This document shows positions 28,297 to 37,628 of a stretch of DNA of 50,848 nt, in pieces. The DNA is from an uncultured Clostridium sp. GTDB taxonomy: Bacteria; Bacillota; Clostridia; TANB77; CAG-508. The notes below the pieces were generated by a model. That model had not been told where the DNA came from and did not search any database. It saw only the letters and a list, made by a program, of their open reading frames with translations. The DNA is taken from NCBI GenBank assembly GCA_948470025.1, contig CAOKNG010000006.1:1-50848 (forward strand), read 5' to 3'. The position numbers and the translations under genes are program-made. Within the stretch, counting starts at the first letter, position 1, and each line of letters opens with the position of its first letter.

Positions 28297-30888
28297 ATGG
28301 ACGAAGAAAAAGAAAGACAGGAACAAGAATTACCAGACCAACTATTGAATAAAGCAGGAAATATGATAGGGAGCGCTGGAAAAAGAGCAGGAAGAGCAGT
28401 AGGAAGAAGAGCAAAAAAAGAGGGGTTAAAGATATTAAAAGAATTAGGAAAGAAAGTAATAGCCCTAATTATGAAAAATCCCAAGCTTGCGTTGATTATT
28501 TTAGTAGTAATAATAGTTGCTATATTAATATTTGGCATTTTACTTCCAGCATTGGATAGCTATTTAGATGACATCAATGCCGAAACTACTGATGAAGTTA
28601 CATATCAATTAGTGAAAGAATATTGTACAATAGATGAAGATGGAATTCGCTTTGATAAGGAAAAATTTCTAGAAAATATTGTAGCTGAACTTTCTCTAAA
28701 TGGAATCGATTTAAATGATTTAGGGTTTGGCGATGACGGAAATTATGAGATTGCTGTCGAAAATACCGTTACAGGAGAAACCAATATAGTACATAATACA
28801 GTAAAACCAAATACACAAGCAGCAGAATACTTGTTCAAGTTTTTAACTGCAGCTCTTACAGGGGAGTTCCCTTATATTGAAGGCAGTGATGAAGAGGTAC
28901 AAGGAATTATACGAGTAAAAAGAAGAAAAAATGAAAATGAAGAACCCAAAGATTTAACTTATATGGGATATAAAAAATTTAGCGAAATGCTAAAAACAGA
29001 AGATAGTAATGAAAAAGATGAAATACAAAATTATTTCTCATTAGATGAAGATTGGAATCTATGTATTGCGAAACCATATAAAAGAACAGTTAATACTTAT
29101 GACCATGACAATTTAATTAATAGTGAAGGAGAATATACCATATCCGAAGTGAAAATTCCTTACAGAACAATGGTATCGCAATATACTACTCCATTTTTAT
29201 TTTTAATTGATTTACAAATTATTACACATAATCCAGACTATGTAACAGCAGTTTCTGAGCTAATGTCCGAACAAAGCGAAATTGAATTTACGATCTTTGA
29301 TCAAATTACCGAAAGTACTCATATATATAACTATAAAGCAACAAGACATTCATGGTATCCAGAAGAAGTAGAAACTTCTGGAGAAACGGTTACAGGTGTT
29401 TCTAGAACAGAATGGCGAGTTGGAGAATCTAGTGTTGATGATAAAAAAATAACAACTGCTGAAACAGATAGTATAAAGGCTAATATTACAAAAGCAAAAA
29501 CTTGGATTGTTGAACAAGAAACAAACTATGCAATGCAAGAAAAAAAAGACCATCCATATGGACAAAATGGAACAACAAATACTTTACGAAAACAAGACGA
29601 AATTATAAACCCACCAGGCAGTTGGGATACTGAACGAAGTGAGTATTTCTTTACTGAAATCATTAAAAGAGAATGGGTAAAATCTGGAGACACGAATACT
29701 CTTATTAAACCATCAGAATTTATGGGCTTATGGAGCAATAAAACAGGAACTTATGTAAAAGGAGCTCCATATTTACCAAATGGACCAGATAAACCAGGGA
29801 AAATGGTAGGATATGAGTTGTTGGGGAGTTACCAATTAGATAGACCAATCATTAATATCATAACAGCAAGAGAAGATTTATACGAATTGTTGGAAAGAGA
29901 AACAACTCAAACAATTGGAGAAATTTTGAGAGAATGTATTAATTTCTATTTAACAGGTAAAGAATTACCAGAGAATTTTGCATCTCGATTTAAAACATTG
30001 TTTGATACACAGGAATTTATTGAAAGCAATTGGAATAGTATTGGTTCAGGATTTTGGTGGCCAATGAATGATACAAGTTATACTAGAATTACATCTCCAT
30101 TTGGTTATAGAGGGAATATTGGAGTAACAGGTGCAAGTACATATCATAAAGGAATTGATATAGCTGCTCCAATAGGGGCAGAAGTTATTGCATCAGCAGA
30201 TGGAACAGTAGAAGTAGCTGGTTATAGTAGGAGTGCTGGAAACTGGATAAGAATCAATCACGCAAATGGAATAAAAACGGTTTATATGCATAATTCAGAA
30301 TTGTTGGTAACAGTAGGACAGGAAGTAAAACAGGGAGATATTATTGCTTTATCTGGTAATACAGGAATCAGTGGAGGACCACACTTACATTTTGGAGTAG
30401 AAGTAAATGGGGATTATGTAGATCCGCTAGATTATGTGGATCCTGAAAATCCAAGACCAATCAATACAGTACCAGATGTTCCAATCAGTGTAGAAGCATG
30501 GAGACCGTATATTGCACAAGCATTTTCAGAACTTGGTTATACGATGACAGAAGAAAAAGTAGGAGCTCTATTACGTCAAATTGATACAGAGTCGCATGGA
30601 GACCAATCGATTATGCAAGGGATTGTAGATTCAAATTCTGGTGCACCAATTAGAATTGGCGATGGAACTTGTCCATGGTGTTCATCTCGAGCCGAAAATA
30701 CTTGTGGAGATACGAATATAGGGCATGGTTTATTACAGTTTATACCAACAACATTTTATAGCAATATGTTACCAGGACATACCAATATATTTAATGGATA
30801 TGACCAAATTTGTGCATGCATATCTATGTTAGAAAAACGTACAGGACCATATACACAATATATTGGCAAAGGAACTGGTTGGGGCTAA
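28297..30888 (+). CDS. VirB1-like bifunctional peptidoglycan hydrolase (M23 + lysozyme-like)
   Basis: The 863-residue protein has a basic N-terminus, one helix (about 64-88), a long exposed region, an M23 endopeptidase domain and a lysozyme-like domain. The M23 zinc motifs are YHKGIDIAAP (about residue 615) and HLHFG (about 695). The C-terminal domain (about 735-863) resembles soluble transglycosylases, with a likely catalytic glutamate in DTESHG and GHGLLQFIP. In Gram-positive type IV systems such enzymes open the cell wall for the channel. Four cysteines, including CPWC, lie in the last domain and may form disulfides. Confidence 0.85.
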   Translation: MDEEKERQEQELPDQLLNKAGNMIGSAGKRAGRAVGRRAKKEGLKILKELGKKVIALIMKNPKLALIILVVIIVAILIFGILLPALDSYLDDINAETTDEVTYQLVKEYCTIDEDGIRFDKEKFLENIVAELSLNGIDLNDLGFGDDGNYEIAVENTVTGETNIVHNTVKPNTQAAEYLFKFLTAALTGEFPYIEGSDEEVQGIIRVKRRKNENEEPKDLTYMGYKKFSEMLKTEDSNEKDEIQNYFSLDEDWNLCIAKPYKRTVNTYDHDNLINSEGEYTISEVKIPYRTMVSQYTTPFLFLIDLQIITHNPDYVTAVSELMSEQSEIEFTIFDQITESTHIYNYKATRHSWYPEEVETSGETVTGVSRTEWRVGESSVDDKKITTAETDSIKANITKAKTWIVEQETNYAMQEKKDHPYGQNGTTNTLRKQDEIINPPGSWDTERSEYFFTEIIKREWVKSGDTNTLIKPSEFMGLWSNKTGTYVKGAPYLPNGPDKPGKMVGYELLGSYQLDRPIINIITAREDLYELLERETTQTIGEILRECINFYLTGKELPENFASRFKTLFDTQEFIESNWNSIGSGFWWPMNDTSYTRITSPFGYRGNIGVTGASTYHKGIDIAAPIGAEVIASADGTVEVAGYSRSAGNWIRINHANGIKTVYMHNSELLVTVGQEVKQGDIIALSGNTGISGGPHLHFGVEVNGDYVDPLDYVDPENPRPINTVPDVPISVEAWRPYIAQAFSELGYTMTEEKVGALLRQIDTESHGDQSIMQGIVDSNSGAPIRIGDGTCPWCSSRAENTCGDTNIGHGLLQFIPTTFYSNMLPGHTNIFNGYDQICACISMLEKRTGPYTQYIGKGTGWG

Positions 30889-30933
30889 AAGGAGTAAGAA
30901 AGGAAAATCTGATATTATGTCGGAGGGAAAAGA

Positions 30934-31464
30934 ATGGTAAACAAGTTTTTAAAAATAGCGATTATGATTGTTGCAATGATGATTGTAATCATTACAGGCA
31001 TTATCATTGCAATCTCGAATAACAATAACGAAGAAAATAAGACAAATCAAGTAGTAGAGTCAAAAATAACAGAGATTAGTAGAGTCAAAAATAGAAATGA
31101 CTTTTTTACAGTAGTAAATTGCGTAGATAGATATATAACGTATTTAACAACACAAGAACCAGACATATTATATAATTATTTAGATGAAGATTATCGAAAA
31201 AACAATGGTATTTCACAAAGTAATGTACTAAATCGTATTGAAACATTAGATGATTATTACAAATTTAAAGCAAAAGAAATGTATACAGCGAAAAATTCAG
31301 ATACAATAGAACAGTATTTTGTATATGGCACATTAACAATAGAAGCAACAGGGGATGACGAAGAAGAAACACCATTTTACATATCAGTTAAATTGGATAA
31401 AACCAATAATACATTTTCCGTTATTCCAAACCAATATATACAAAATATGAAAGTAGTCGAATAA
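30934..31464 (+). CDS. Membrane-anchored protein, VirB8-like candidate (2)
   Basis: The 176-residue protein has one N-terminal helix (about 6-28) and an outer domain with YLTTQEPDILYNYLDEDYRK, similar in layout to the genes at 27286 and 31483. CGGAGGG lies before the ATG. It follows the hydrolase by 45 bases and is probably part of the same transcript. It is too short and divergent for a firm family call. Confidence 0.45.
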   Translation: MVNKFLKIAIMIVAMMIVIITGIIIAISNNNNEENKTNQVVESKITEISRVKNRNDFFTVVNCVDRYITYLTTQEPDILYNYLDEDYRKNNGISQSNVLNRIETLDDYYKFKAKEMYTAKNSDTIEQYFVYGTLTIEATGDDEEETPFYISVKLDKTNNTFSVIPNQYIQNMKVVE

Positions 31465-31482
31465 TAGAAAGAGGATAAAAAC

Positions 31483-32337
31483 ATGGATTTAAAAGAATTA
31501 AAAAAGTGGATATTAGCGTTGTTTGTAATGGTAATTGTGATTGTTACTATATTAGTAACACTTATCTTACTAAAAACAAAAGAAGATCCAAAAAGTGAAA
31601 CAGAACAAAAAGAGGAAGAGCATATTGATGTGATACAATATACAAAATATAATGAAATATCATATGCGTATATTAGTGACATGCAACTATGTAATATTTA
31701 TTTACTAGATTATAAAAATAATGCAATTTATCATCCACAACAAGCATATGATTCTTTGGATAAAGACTATAGAGAAAAGCGTTTTGGAAGTTTTGAAAAT
31801 TATCAAAAATACGTACAGGCAAATGCAAATAGAATTTTTGGAACAAAACTATCGAAATATCAAGTAAATGAAAATGATAAGGGAAATGAGTATATTTGTA
31901 TTGATCAATATGGAAACTATTATATTTTCCAAGAAACTGCCATTATGAAATATAAATTATTACTAGATTCTTATACCATTGATTTACCACAATATGTAGA
32001 AATCTATAATCGTTCAACTAGTACAGAACAAGCAGCAATGAGTGTTGAAAGATTTGTAAAGGCGATACATGATGAGAATTATATGTTTGCATATTCAGTA
32101 TTGTCAAGTGGATTTAAAGATAATTATTTTAAAACACAGGAACAATTCGAAACATACGTGAAACAGAATTTTATAAAAGGAAAAGAGATTACATATAATT
32201 CAACAAAAGAAGAAGGGGATATGTATATTTTTGAAGCGACGATAAGCGATTCAGAAAATTTAAACAATACTATGACAAAAAATTTTGTAGTACGTTTAGG
32301 AGAAGGTACCAATTTTGAATTATCTTTCGAAATCTAA
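31483..32337 (+). CDS. Membrane-anchored protein, VirB8-like candidate (3)
   Basis: The 284-residue protein has one N-terminal helix (about 9-30) and two related outer domains: YDSLDKDYREKRFGSFENYQ and AYSVLSSGFKDNYFKTQEQF. Each pairs a helix with the pattern YxxLxxxF/YxxxxF and a following beta region, as in NTF2-like VirB8/TcpC proteins. It starts 18 bases after its smaller neighbour. Confidence 0.5.
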   Translation: MDLKELKKWILALFVMVIVIVTILVTLILLKTKEDPKSETEQKEEEHIDVIQYTKYNEISYAYISDMQLCNIYLLDYKNNAIYHPQQAYDSLDKDYREKRFGSFENYQKYVQANANRIFGTKLSKYQVNENDKGNEYICIDQYGNYYIFQETAIMKYKLLLDSYTIDLPQYVEIYNRSTSTEQAAMSVERFVKAIHDENYMFAYSVLSSGFKDNYFKTQEQFETYVKQNFIKGKEITYNSTKEEGDMYIFEATISDSENLNNTMTKNFVVRLGEGTNFELSFEI

Positions 32338-32397
32338 TTAGGATAAGCTCATTCATAGAAAATGCGGTTAACCTAAGGAAGAATTAATAGAATTTGT

Positions 32398-32424
32398 ATT
32401 GGGTTGCATAGGATGCAACCCAAT
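32398..32424. repeat. Single hairpin repeat, family 1-like (copy B)
   Basis: ATTGGGTTGCAT and ATGCAACCCAAT form a 12-bp perfect stem around AGG. The core GGGTTGCAT/ATGCAACCC is shared with 41758-41783. It ends about 12 bases before the next gene's ribosome binding site, so it could affect its translation. Confidence 0.8.
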
Positions 32425-32445
32425 ATTCCTAAAAAAGGAGTTAAC

Positions 32446-33645
32446 ATGGAATTATTAGAACAATTAAAAAGACTAGAAAACGAACTTGAAAAACAGGCAA
32501 TAAAGAAAAAGGAACAATGTAAAATACTAGATATTAAATATTTTACCGATATTACCTTTGATGAAATAGAAGAGGAACAACCTGTTTTTCTAATAGAAAA
32601 AGAAGTAAATGGCGAAATAAAACAAGAACTACAAATGGGGGATATAGTCATTGCCGATATTGGGGAAGATAATACAATCTCTATGCGAAATGGTTCAATT
32701 GCTCAAGAATTAATCCTTTTAGTGAAACTTCGTGGTGTTACACCAACTTCATTAAGAGAATTAGAAGAAGTAGAAATGGGAAGAGAAATTAGAAATACTG
32801 GAAAAAGAGTAGAAAATAAAAAGCAAGACATGAAGAAAGAAGAAACAAAACAAGAAGAATTAGAAGAAAGTCAAGCAAAAGCGAAAAGTGCGAATGCCAA
32901 AGATATTGAAATCGATATAAACAAAAAGATAACAATCGATAAAACCTTTGCCGATTTAGTACCAGAAGTAAAAGAGAAACATTTAGAAACTGTTAAAATA
33001 CGAAGACTAGATGCAACCAACTTTGAATTTTATGGTGAAACTAAAGAAGGAGAACAAGTTGCATTAGAATCCTTAAAAACAACCGAAGGAACCAATCCAA
33101 CCAAAGAAATTACAAGAATAGGAGCAAATGGAGAAGTAGAAACAGACCAAGTATTTATGATGGTTCAAAATGAAAGGGGAACCAATGAACAAAATGGAAA
33201 TGAAGGATTTACAGTAGACATCGAAGCAGGAGTTCCAAAAGTTGCATACTACAGAAGAACAAGAGATAATGACTATATGACAGTTCCAGTCAATCTAAAG
33301 AATACAAATCAAAAAAGAACCGATAAAGAAGTACAAAGAGTTGCCGAGAAAACAAGAAATCCAGGGGTAAGTGATGAGATTGAAAAAGCAGAAAACATAT
33401 TAGCCAAACAAGAAAAAACCACCCTAGAAAATATTGATGATAATCCTTACAATGATACCCAAGAAACACAAGCTAACTATGAAGAAGTGCTAATAAAAGA
33501 AGCAGCCAAACGTTGTAAAATGTCAGAGGAGGGATTTAGAGAAGTATTAGAAAAAGAAAGAAAAGAAGGAGAGTCAATCGAAACAAGCATTGAACGTGCA
33601 GAAGAGGAAATTAATGAGCAAGTAGTAAGCCCAAGAGGAAGATAA
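32446..33645 (+). CDS. Hydrophilic protein of the secretion-like cluster, unknown function
   Basis: The 399-residue protein has no signal or membrane helix and is rich in Glu and Lys. An N-terminal coiled coil (LEQLKRLENELEKQAIKKKEQ region) is followed by a beta-rich segment, a charged linker, a central domain and a C-terminal helical part. I recognise no family. ATG 32446 follows AAAGGAG; an upstream ATG at 32404 lies inside the hairpin repeat and is unlikely. A strong terminator closes the cluster after it. Confidence 0.65.
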   Translation: MELLEQLKRLENELEKQAIKKKEQCKILDIKYFTDITFDEIEEEQPVFLIEKEVNGEIKQELQMGDIVIADIGEDNTISMRNGSIAQELILLVKLRGVTPTSLRELEEVEMGREIRNTGKRVENKKQDMKKEETKQEELEESQAKAKSANAKDIEIDINKKITIDKTFADLVPEVKEKHLETVKIRRLDATNFEFYGETKEGEQVALESLKTTEGTNPTKEITRIGANGEVETDQVFMMVQNERGTNEQNGNEGFTVDIEAGVPKVAYYRRTRDNDYMTVPVNLKNTNQKRTDKEVQRVAEKTRNPGVSDEIEKAENILAKQEKTTLENIDDNPYNDTQETQANYEEVLIKEAAKRCKMSEEGFREVLEKERKEGESIETSIERAEEEINEQVVSPRGR

Positions 33646-33655
33646 AAAAGGTTAT

Positions 33656-33695
33656 AAAATCACCATTTTCACAATATAATGAAAATGGTGATTTT
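33656..33695 (+). terminator. Terminator of the secretion-like cluster
   Basis: AAAATCACCATTTTC pairs with GAAAATGGTGATTTT around a 10-base loop. Confidence 0.85.
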
Positions 33696-33799
33696 GTAAA
33701 TAAACCGTGGTTTATATAAATAGACAAGGGACCCTAAATATCATGCAAACCTTAAATTTAAACAGATATATAAATAATATGATGAAATAGGAGGCAAAA

Positions 33800-35062
33800 A
33801 TGAAGACAAGATTAAAGCAAATAGGAATAATAATATGCATAATCATTCTAATGGTAATGCAAAATGTAGTCGTATTAGCAGATGATGAAATAGATGAAGA
33901 AGTAAGCAATATGATAGAGGAAATCCTAGAAGCATCTAGCAATGTAGACAATTTTCCAAACCTAAATGCAAGAGCTTGCCTTGTATTAGACCGAGAATCG
34001 AAACAAGTACTTGCCCAAAAAGATGCATATACGAAACGTCCCATGGCTTCAACCACAAAAATTATGACTTGTACAATTGTGTTAGAACATGCCAATTTAA
34101 CCGATATTGTAGAAATATCCAAAAAAGCGGGAGGAACAGGAGGCTCAAGGCTTGGGTTAAAAGCGGGAGATAAAGTAAGCGTGAATGACTTACTTTATGG
34201 ACTAATGCTTCGCTCGGGAAATGATGCAGCAGTTGCTCTTGCCGAGCATGTAGGAGGAAGCATAGAGGGGTTTGCTGATTTAATGAACCAAAAAGCAGAG
34301 GAATTAGGCTTAGACAATACCCATTTTGTAACCCCACATGGGCTAGACCAAGAAGAACATTATACGACTGCCTATGAACTAGCACTTCTTACCAACTATG
34401 CCCTAAAAAATGAAAAGTTTGCTAGTATCGTGGCCACCAAAACTTGTGAAATACACATTAACAACCAACCAAAACAAATATCCAATACTAACGAACTCTT
34501 AGGAAACCTAAACGGAGTAAATGGCGTAAAAACCGGATTTACCAATGGAGCAGGAAGATGTTTAGTAACATCAACCACAAGAAATGGGCATCAAATTATT
34601 TGTGTCGTATTAGGAGCTGATACGAAAAAGATAAGAACCACCGATAGTGTAAAACTAATTGAATATAGTTTTTCGAAATATGAATATATCAATATGAAAG
34701 AAAAAATAGAAGAAACCTTTCAAAATTGGTTATTAGAAGAAGCACCAAAAATTCAATATAAAAAAGCAAAAGAGACACAAATTGAATATGAATTAGAACC
34801 AAGTAATGTAACTTGGATTCCCATTATAAAAGAAGAACAAAAAGACCTCGAGGTAAAAATTGACTATCAAGAAAACCTAGAAGCACCATTAGAAAAAGGA
34901 TATGTAGTAGGAAAAATTCAAGTTAACCTAAAAGACGAAGAGTTATTCCACACCAATATTCTATTAAAACAAAACATTACCAAAAAACAAATAGGGGACT
35001 ATTTTGAGCAAATTTGTAATCAATATTATCAATATCTACTACAAAATATGAGCATAGAATAA
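33800..35062 (+). CDS. dacF: D-alanyl-D-alanine carboxypeptidase (S11 family)
   Basis: This 420-residue penicillin-binding protein trims the terminal D-Ala from peptidoglycan stems. It has an N-terminal signal helix, the SxxK motif STTK (in MASTTKIMT, about residue 92), SGN (in LRSGNDAAVALAEHVGG) and KTG (in NGVKTGFTNGAGRC), followed by a beta-rich C-terminal domain as in PBP5-type enzymes. AGGAGG precedes the ATG. The symbol dacF is by similarity to sporulation-linked paralogues; dacA or dacB cannot be excluded. Confidence 0.9.
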   Translation: MKTRLKQIGIIICIIILMVMQNVVVLADDEIDEEVSNMIEEILEASSNVDNFPNLNARACLVLDRESKQVLAQKDAYTKRPMASTTKIMTCTIVLEHANLTDIVEISKKAGGTGGSRLGLKAGDKVSVNDLLYGLMLRSGNDAAVALAEHVGGSIEGFADLMNQKAEELGLDNTHFVTPHGLDQEEHYTTAYELALLTNYALKNEKFASIVATKTCEIHINNQPKQISNTNELLGNLNGVNGVKTGFTNGAGRCLVTSTTRNGHQIICVVLGADTKKIRTTDSVKLIEYSFSKYEYINMKEKIEETFQNWLLEEAPKIQYKKAKETQIEYELEPSNVTWIPIIKEEQKDLEVKIDYQENLEAPLEKGYVVGKIQVNLKDEELFHTNILLKQNITKKQIGDYFEQICNQYYQYLLQNMSIE

Positions 35063-35087
35063 AAAGCTACTACATAAAAAACGGCAT

Positions 35088-35116
35088 TTGCATAAAGTGA
35101 CATAAAGTGATATAAT
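35088..35116 (+). promoter_or_regulatory. Putative promoter of the atypical hypothetical gene
   Basis: TTGCAT (35088-35093) and TATAAT (35111-35116) are 17 bp apart. A direct repeat CATAAAGTGA x2 (35091-35110) fills the spacer and could bind a regulator. Confidence 0.6.
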
Positions 35117-35195
35117 AGAAGTGTAGTAAAAACAAAGCAAACAAGTCCCAATAAGATGAAGCGTGAAATCTAATTTGGGCAGAAAAGGAGAAAAC

Positions 35196-35543
35196 GTGAC
35201 AACAGCAACATGTAACAAGATAGGAACAATGATAGCACTTGAGAAAATAAGAGTCGAACATGATTTGCCAGAATCTATCATGAAAGATTTATACGTGATA
35301 GTGGAGGATGAAGAAAAATGCAAAGAAATCCTTGAGCATGGTCCGTACGCTACAAGAGGAGATGACGAGAAGGCAATAAGCCTGAAATTTGCAGCAGGAA
35401 CCATTTCTGGTGGTTGTGTACCTCCTCCTTGCACTAGAACAAAGAGTTTGGAGGAGTTGTACAAGGAGCAGGTAAGAGAATACAAAAAGAAAGTACGGGC
35501 AAAACGGATTGCCGAGTTAAAACGTTTTCTTATGGGAAAATAA
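35196..35543 (+). CDS. Hypothetical protein with atypical codon use
   Basis: The 115-residue protein has an N-terminal helical part, a central GTISGGCVPPPC stretch and a basic helical C-terminus (KSLEELYKEQVREYKKKV...). I recognise no family. I chose the GTG at 35196 because AAAGGAG lies six bases upstream; a GTG at 35163 lacks one. Codon choice differs from the neighbours (CTG, CCG, GAG, CGG). It carries the only two in-frame CGG codons in the window outside the recoding sites (35496 and 35505). If CGG shifts the frame here, the protein would end VGQNGLPS at 35520. It may be recently acquired. Confidence 0.6.
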   Translation: MTTATCNKIGTMIALEKIRVEHDLPESIMKDLYVIVEDEEKCKEILEHGPYATRGDDEKAISLKFAAGTISGGCVPPPCTRTKSLEELYKEQVREYKKKVRAKRIAELKRFLMGK

Positions 35544-35551
35544 ATTCCATC

Positions 35552-35580
35552 AAAAAATCAACCCTTAGGGTTGATTTTTT
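35552..35580. terminator. Bidirectional terminator between convergent genes
   Basis: AAAAAATCAACCC pairs with GGGTTGATTTTTT around TTA; the A-run and T-run make it usable from both sides (hypothetical gene and lemA). Confidence 0.9.
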
Positions 35581-35591
35581 GTGGTTTAATA

Positions 35592-36146
35592 TTATTTTCC
35601 AAAATCGACTTTTACATTTTTTCTTGCATCTTCAGAATCAACTTTAAACAATTCTTCTGGTTTAAAATTAAACATAGAAGCAATAATATTAGAAGGAACA
35701 ACTTCTAATTTTGTATTGTACATAGTAGTACTATCATTATAAAATTGTCTTGCAAAAGTAAGTTTGTTTTCGGTATTTTGAAGTTCTTCTTGTAATGCCA
35801 AAAAGTTTTGGTTTGCTTTCAATTCTGGATAATTTTCAGAAACTGCCATAATGGTTTTTAAAGTACCAGATAATTGATTATTTAACTCTGCTTTTTCGGC
35901 TACCCCAGAAGCATTTGCCCAAGAAGTTCTAAGCTCTGCAATCTTGGTTAGGGTACCTTCCTCATGCCCCATATAACCTTTTACCGTTTCTACTAAATTT
36001 GGAATTAAATCAAATCTTCTTTGTAATTGAACATCAATTTGACTCCAAGCATTTTTCACTTTTTGTCTTGCTCTTACTAATCCATTATACATACCAATTA
36101 AAACCAAAATAAGAACAACGACAACACCTAATATAATCCAACCCAT
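35592..36146 (-). CDS. lemA: LemA family protein
   Basis: The 184-residue protein has one N-terminal helix (WIILGVVVVLILVLIGMY) followed by a helical bundle with the LemA signature VKNAWSQIDVQLQRRFDLIP and NLVETVKGY. LemA proteins are membrane anchored with the body probably outside the cell; the function is unclear. AAAGGAGGAAAAATA precedes the ATG on this strand. Confidence 0.93.
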   Translation of the reverse strand: MGWIILGVVVVLILVLIGMYNGLVRARQKVKNAWSQIDVQLQRRFDLIPNLVETVKGYMGHEEGTLTKIAELRTSWANASGVAEKAELNNQLSGTLKTIMAVSENYPELKANQNFLALQEELQNTENKLTFARQFYNDSTTMYNTKLEVVPSNIIASMFNFKPEELFKVDSEDARKNVKVDFGK

Positions 36147-36275
36147 TATTTTTCCTCCTTTAAATTTGATAGTATCATCATAGCATATTCTAGTAGAATA
36201 TACAAGTTTATACTGGATATTTTTTCAGTTCTACAAGAATAGTAATATGAAATGCCGATTTTCCTTAAATACATT

Positions 36276-37460
36276 TTACGCAAGTAGCCAATCAAGTACA
36301 TTCATTTTCTTAATCCCATTAAAATCAGCAATAGGGTCTAAATCCATTGTTAAAATATATTTAGGATAATGGTCATTTATTGCTTGTAAACTAGATAATT
36401 CTCTTTGAAGAGTAGCTTCTTCTCTTGTTGTATAAGCAACCTGAAAATAAGTGAAACCTTCCTTGTTTTCACAAACAAAATCAACTTCTTTTTCCCCAGT
36501 TTTTCCAATATATACTTTATATCCTCGTCTAACGAGTTCAAGGTATACAATGTTTTCTAAAATATGGCCAATATCTAAATTTCTTCTTCCCAATAAGGCA
36601 TATCTCATAGTAACATCAGTTGCATAATATTTTTCTCCTGATTGCAAATATTGTTTTCCTTTAATGTCAAATCTTGATACTTTATTAAATACAAAACTTT
36701 CCACAAAGGAATCTAAATAACTTTCTACGGTATGAACAGAAATGCTTCTGCCATCGGAAGTTAAAGTATCTGCTATTTTTTTAATGGATAGTGAATTGCC
36801 AATATTATCGAACATAAATTTAGCAATCGTTCGAAGCATTATGGTATCCGCTATTTTTTTTCTAGCAGAAATATCCTTTACAATAATTGTATTATACAAT
36901 CCATCTAAATACAAATCGATTTCATCTTCGGTCTCTAAATTTAAAGTGTAAGGAAAGGAACTTCGATTAATGTATTGTAAATATAGGGCTTCATTTGGTT
37001 CTTTATGATAATAATTAACATACTCCTTAAAAGAAAGCGGATACATTTTTATTTCAATATATCGACCAGACAACAGTGTGGCAAGTTCACCAGATAAAAG
37101 ATAAGCATTCGAACCTGTAATATAAACATCTACATTTTTTAGAATATACAATCCGTCAACTGCTTTTTGAAACTCGGGAACATTTTGTACTTCATCTAAA
37201 AATACGTAATAGTTTTTAGTATCTATTATTTGTGATTTAACAAAATCATATAAGCTCTTATAATTTTTAAACTCATACTCCGGATTTTCTAAATTGATAA
37301 AGATAATATGGTTTTCCTTTATACCAATACTAGTAAGGTATTTGATAAACAACTGAAATAAAGTAGATTTTCCACATCTTCTAATTCCAGTAATTACTTT
37401 AATTAGGTCTTTATCTTTCCACTGTTTTAATTGTTCTAAATATTGATTTCGTTCGATCAT
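36276..37460 (-). CDS. AAA ATPase with DUF4143 C-terminus
   Basis: The 394-residue protein has Walker A GIRRCGKSTL (about residues 23-32) and the Walker B-like YYVFLDEVQNV, then a C-terminal DUF4143 region ending in KEVDFVCENKEGFTYFQVAY, which has the D...E/Q-x-K look of a nuclease-like fold. Such ATPases are common in anaerobes and have no settled function. I chose the ATG at 37460, preceded by GGAGGCGATTCT, rather than an upstream in-frame start. Confidence 0.9.
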   Translation of the reverse strand: MIERNQYLEQLKQWKDKDLIKVITGIRRCGKSTLFQLFIKYLTSIGIKENHIIFINLENPEYEFKNYKSLYDFVKSQIIDTKNYYVFLDEVQNVPEFQKAVDGLYILKNVDVYITGSNAYLLSGELATLLSGRYIEIKMYPLSFKEYVNYYHKEPNEALYLQYINRSSFPYTLNLETEDEIDLYLDGLYNTIIVKDISARKKIADTIMLRTIAKFMFDNIGNSLSIKKIADTLTSDGRSISVHTVESYLDSFVESFVFNKVSRFDIKGKQYLQSGEKYYATDVTMRYALLGRRNLDIGHILENIVYLELVRRGYKVYIGKTGEKEVDFVCENKEGFTYFQVAYTTREEATLQRELSSLQAINDHYPKYILTMDLDPIADFNGIKKMNVLDWLLA

Positions 37461-37628
37461 AGAATCGCCTCCAATACTATTATAATATATTTTTAGGAAA
37501 TTTGCAATGAAATGCAAAATATCTTAAAAAGTTACAAAAAAATGCAATTAGCATAAAAACATGAAAATTACTTGTATAATCCAATATATCATGCTAAAAT
37601 AGAGAAAATGTCGAAAGGAAGAGGAAAA

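Noticed and set aside
32404..32446. Upstream ATG for the hydrophilic protein
   Set aside because: The ATG falls in the hairpin repeat; AAAGGAG before ATG 32446 fixes the later start.
19114..33695. Integrative conjugative element
   Set aside because: No integrase, relaxase, coupling protein, direct-repeat ends or tRNA gene is visible at the borders.
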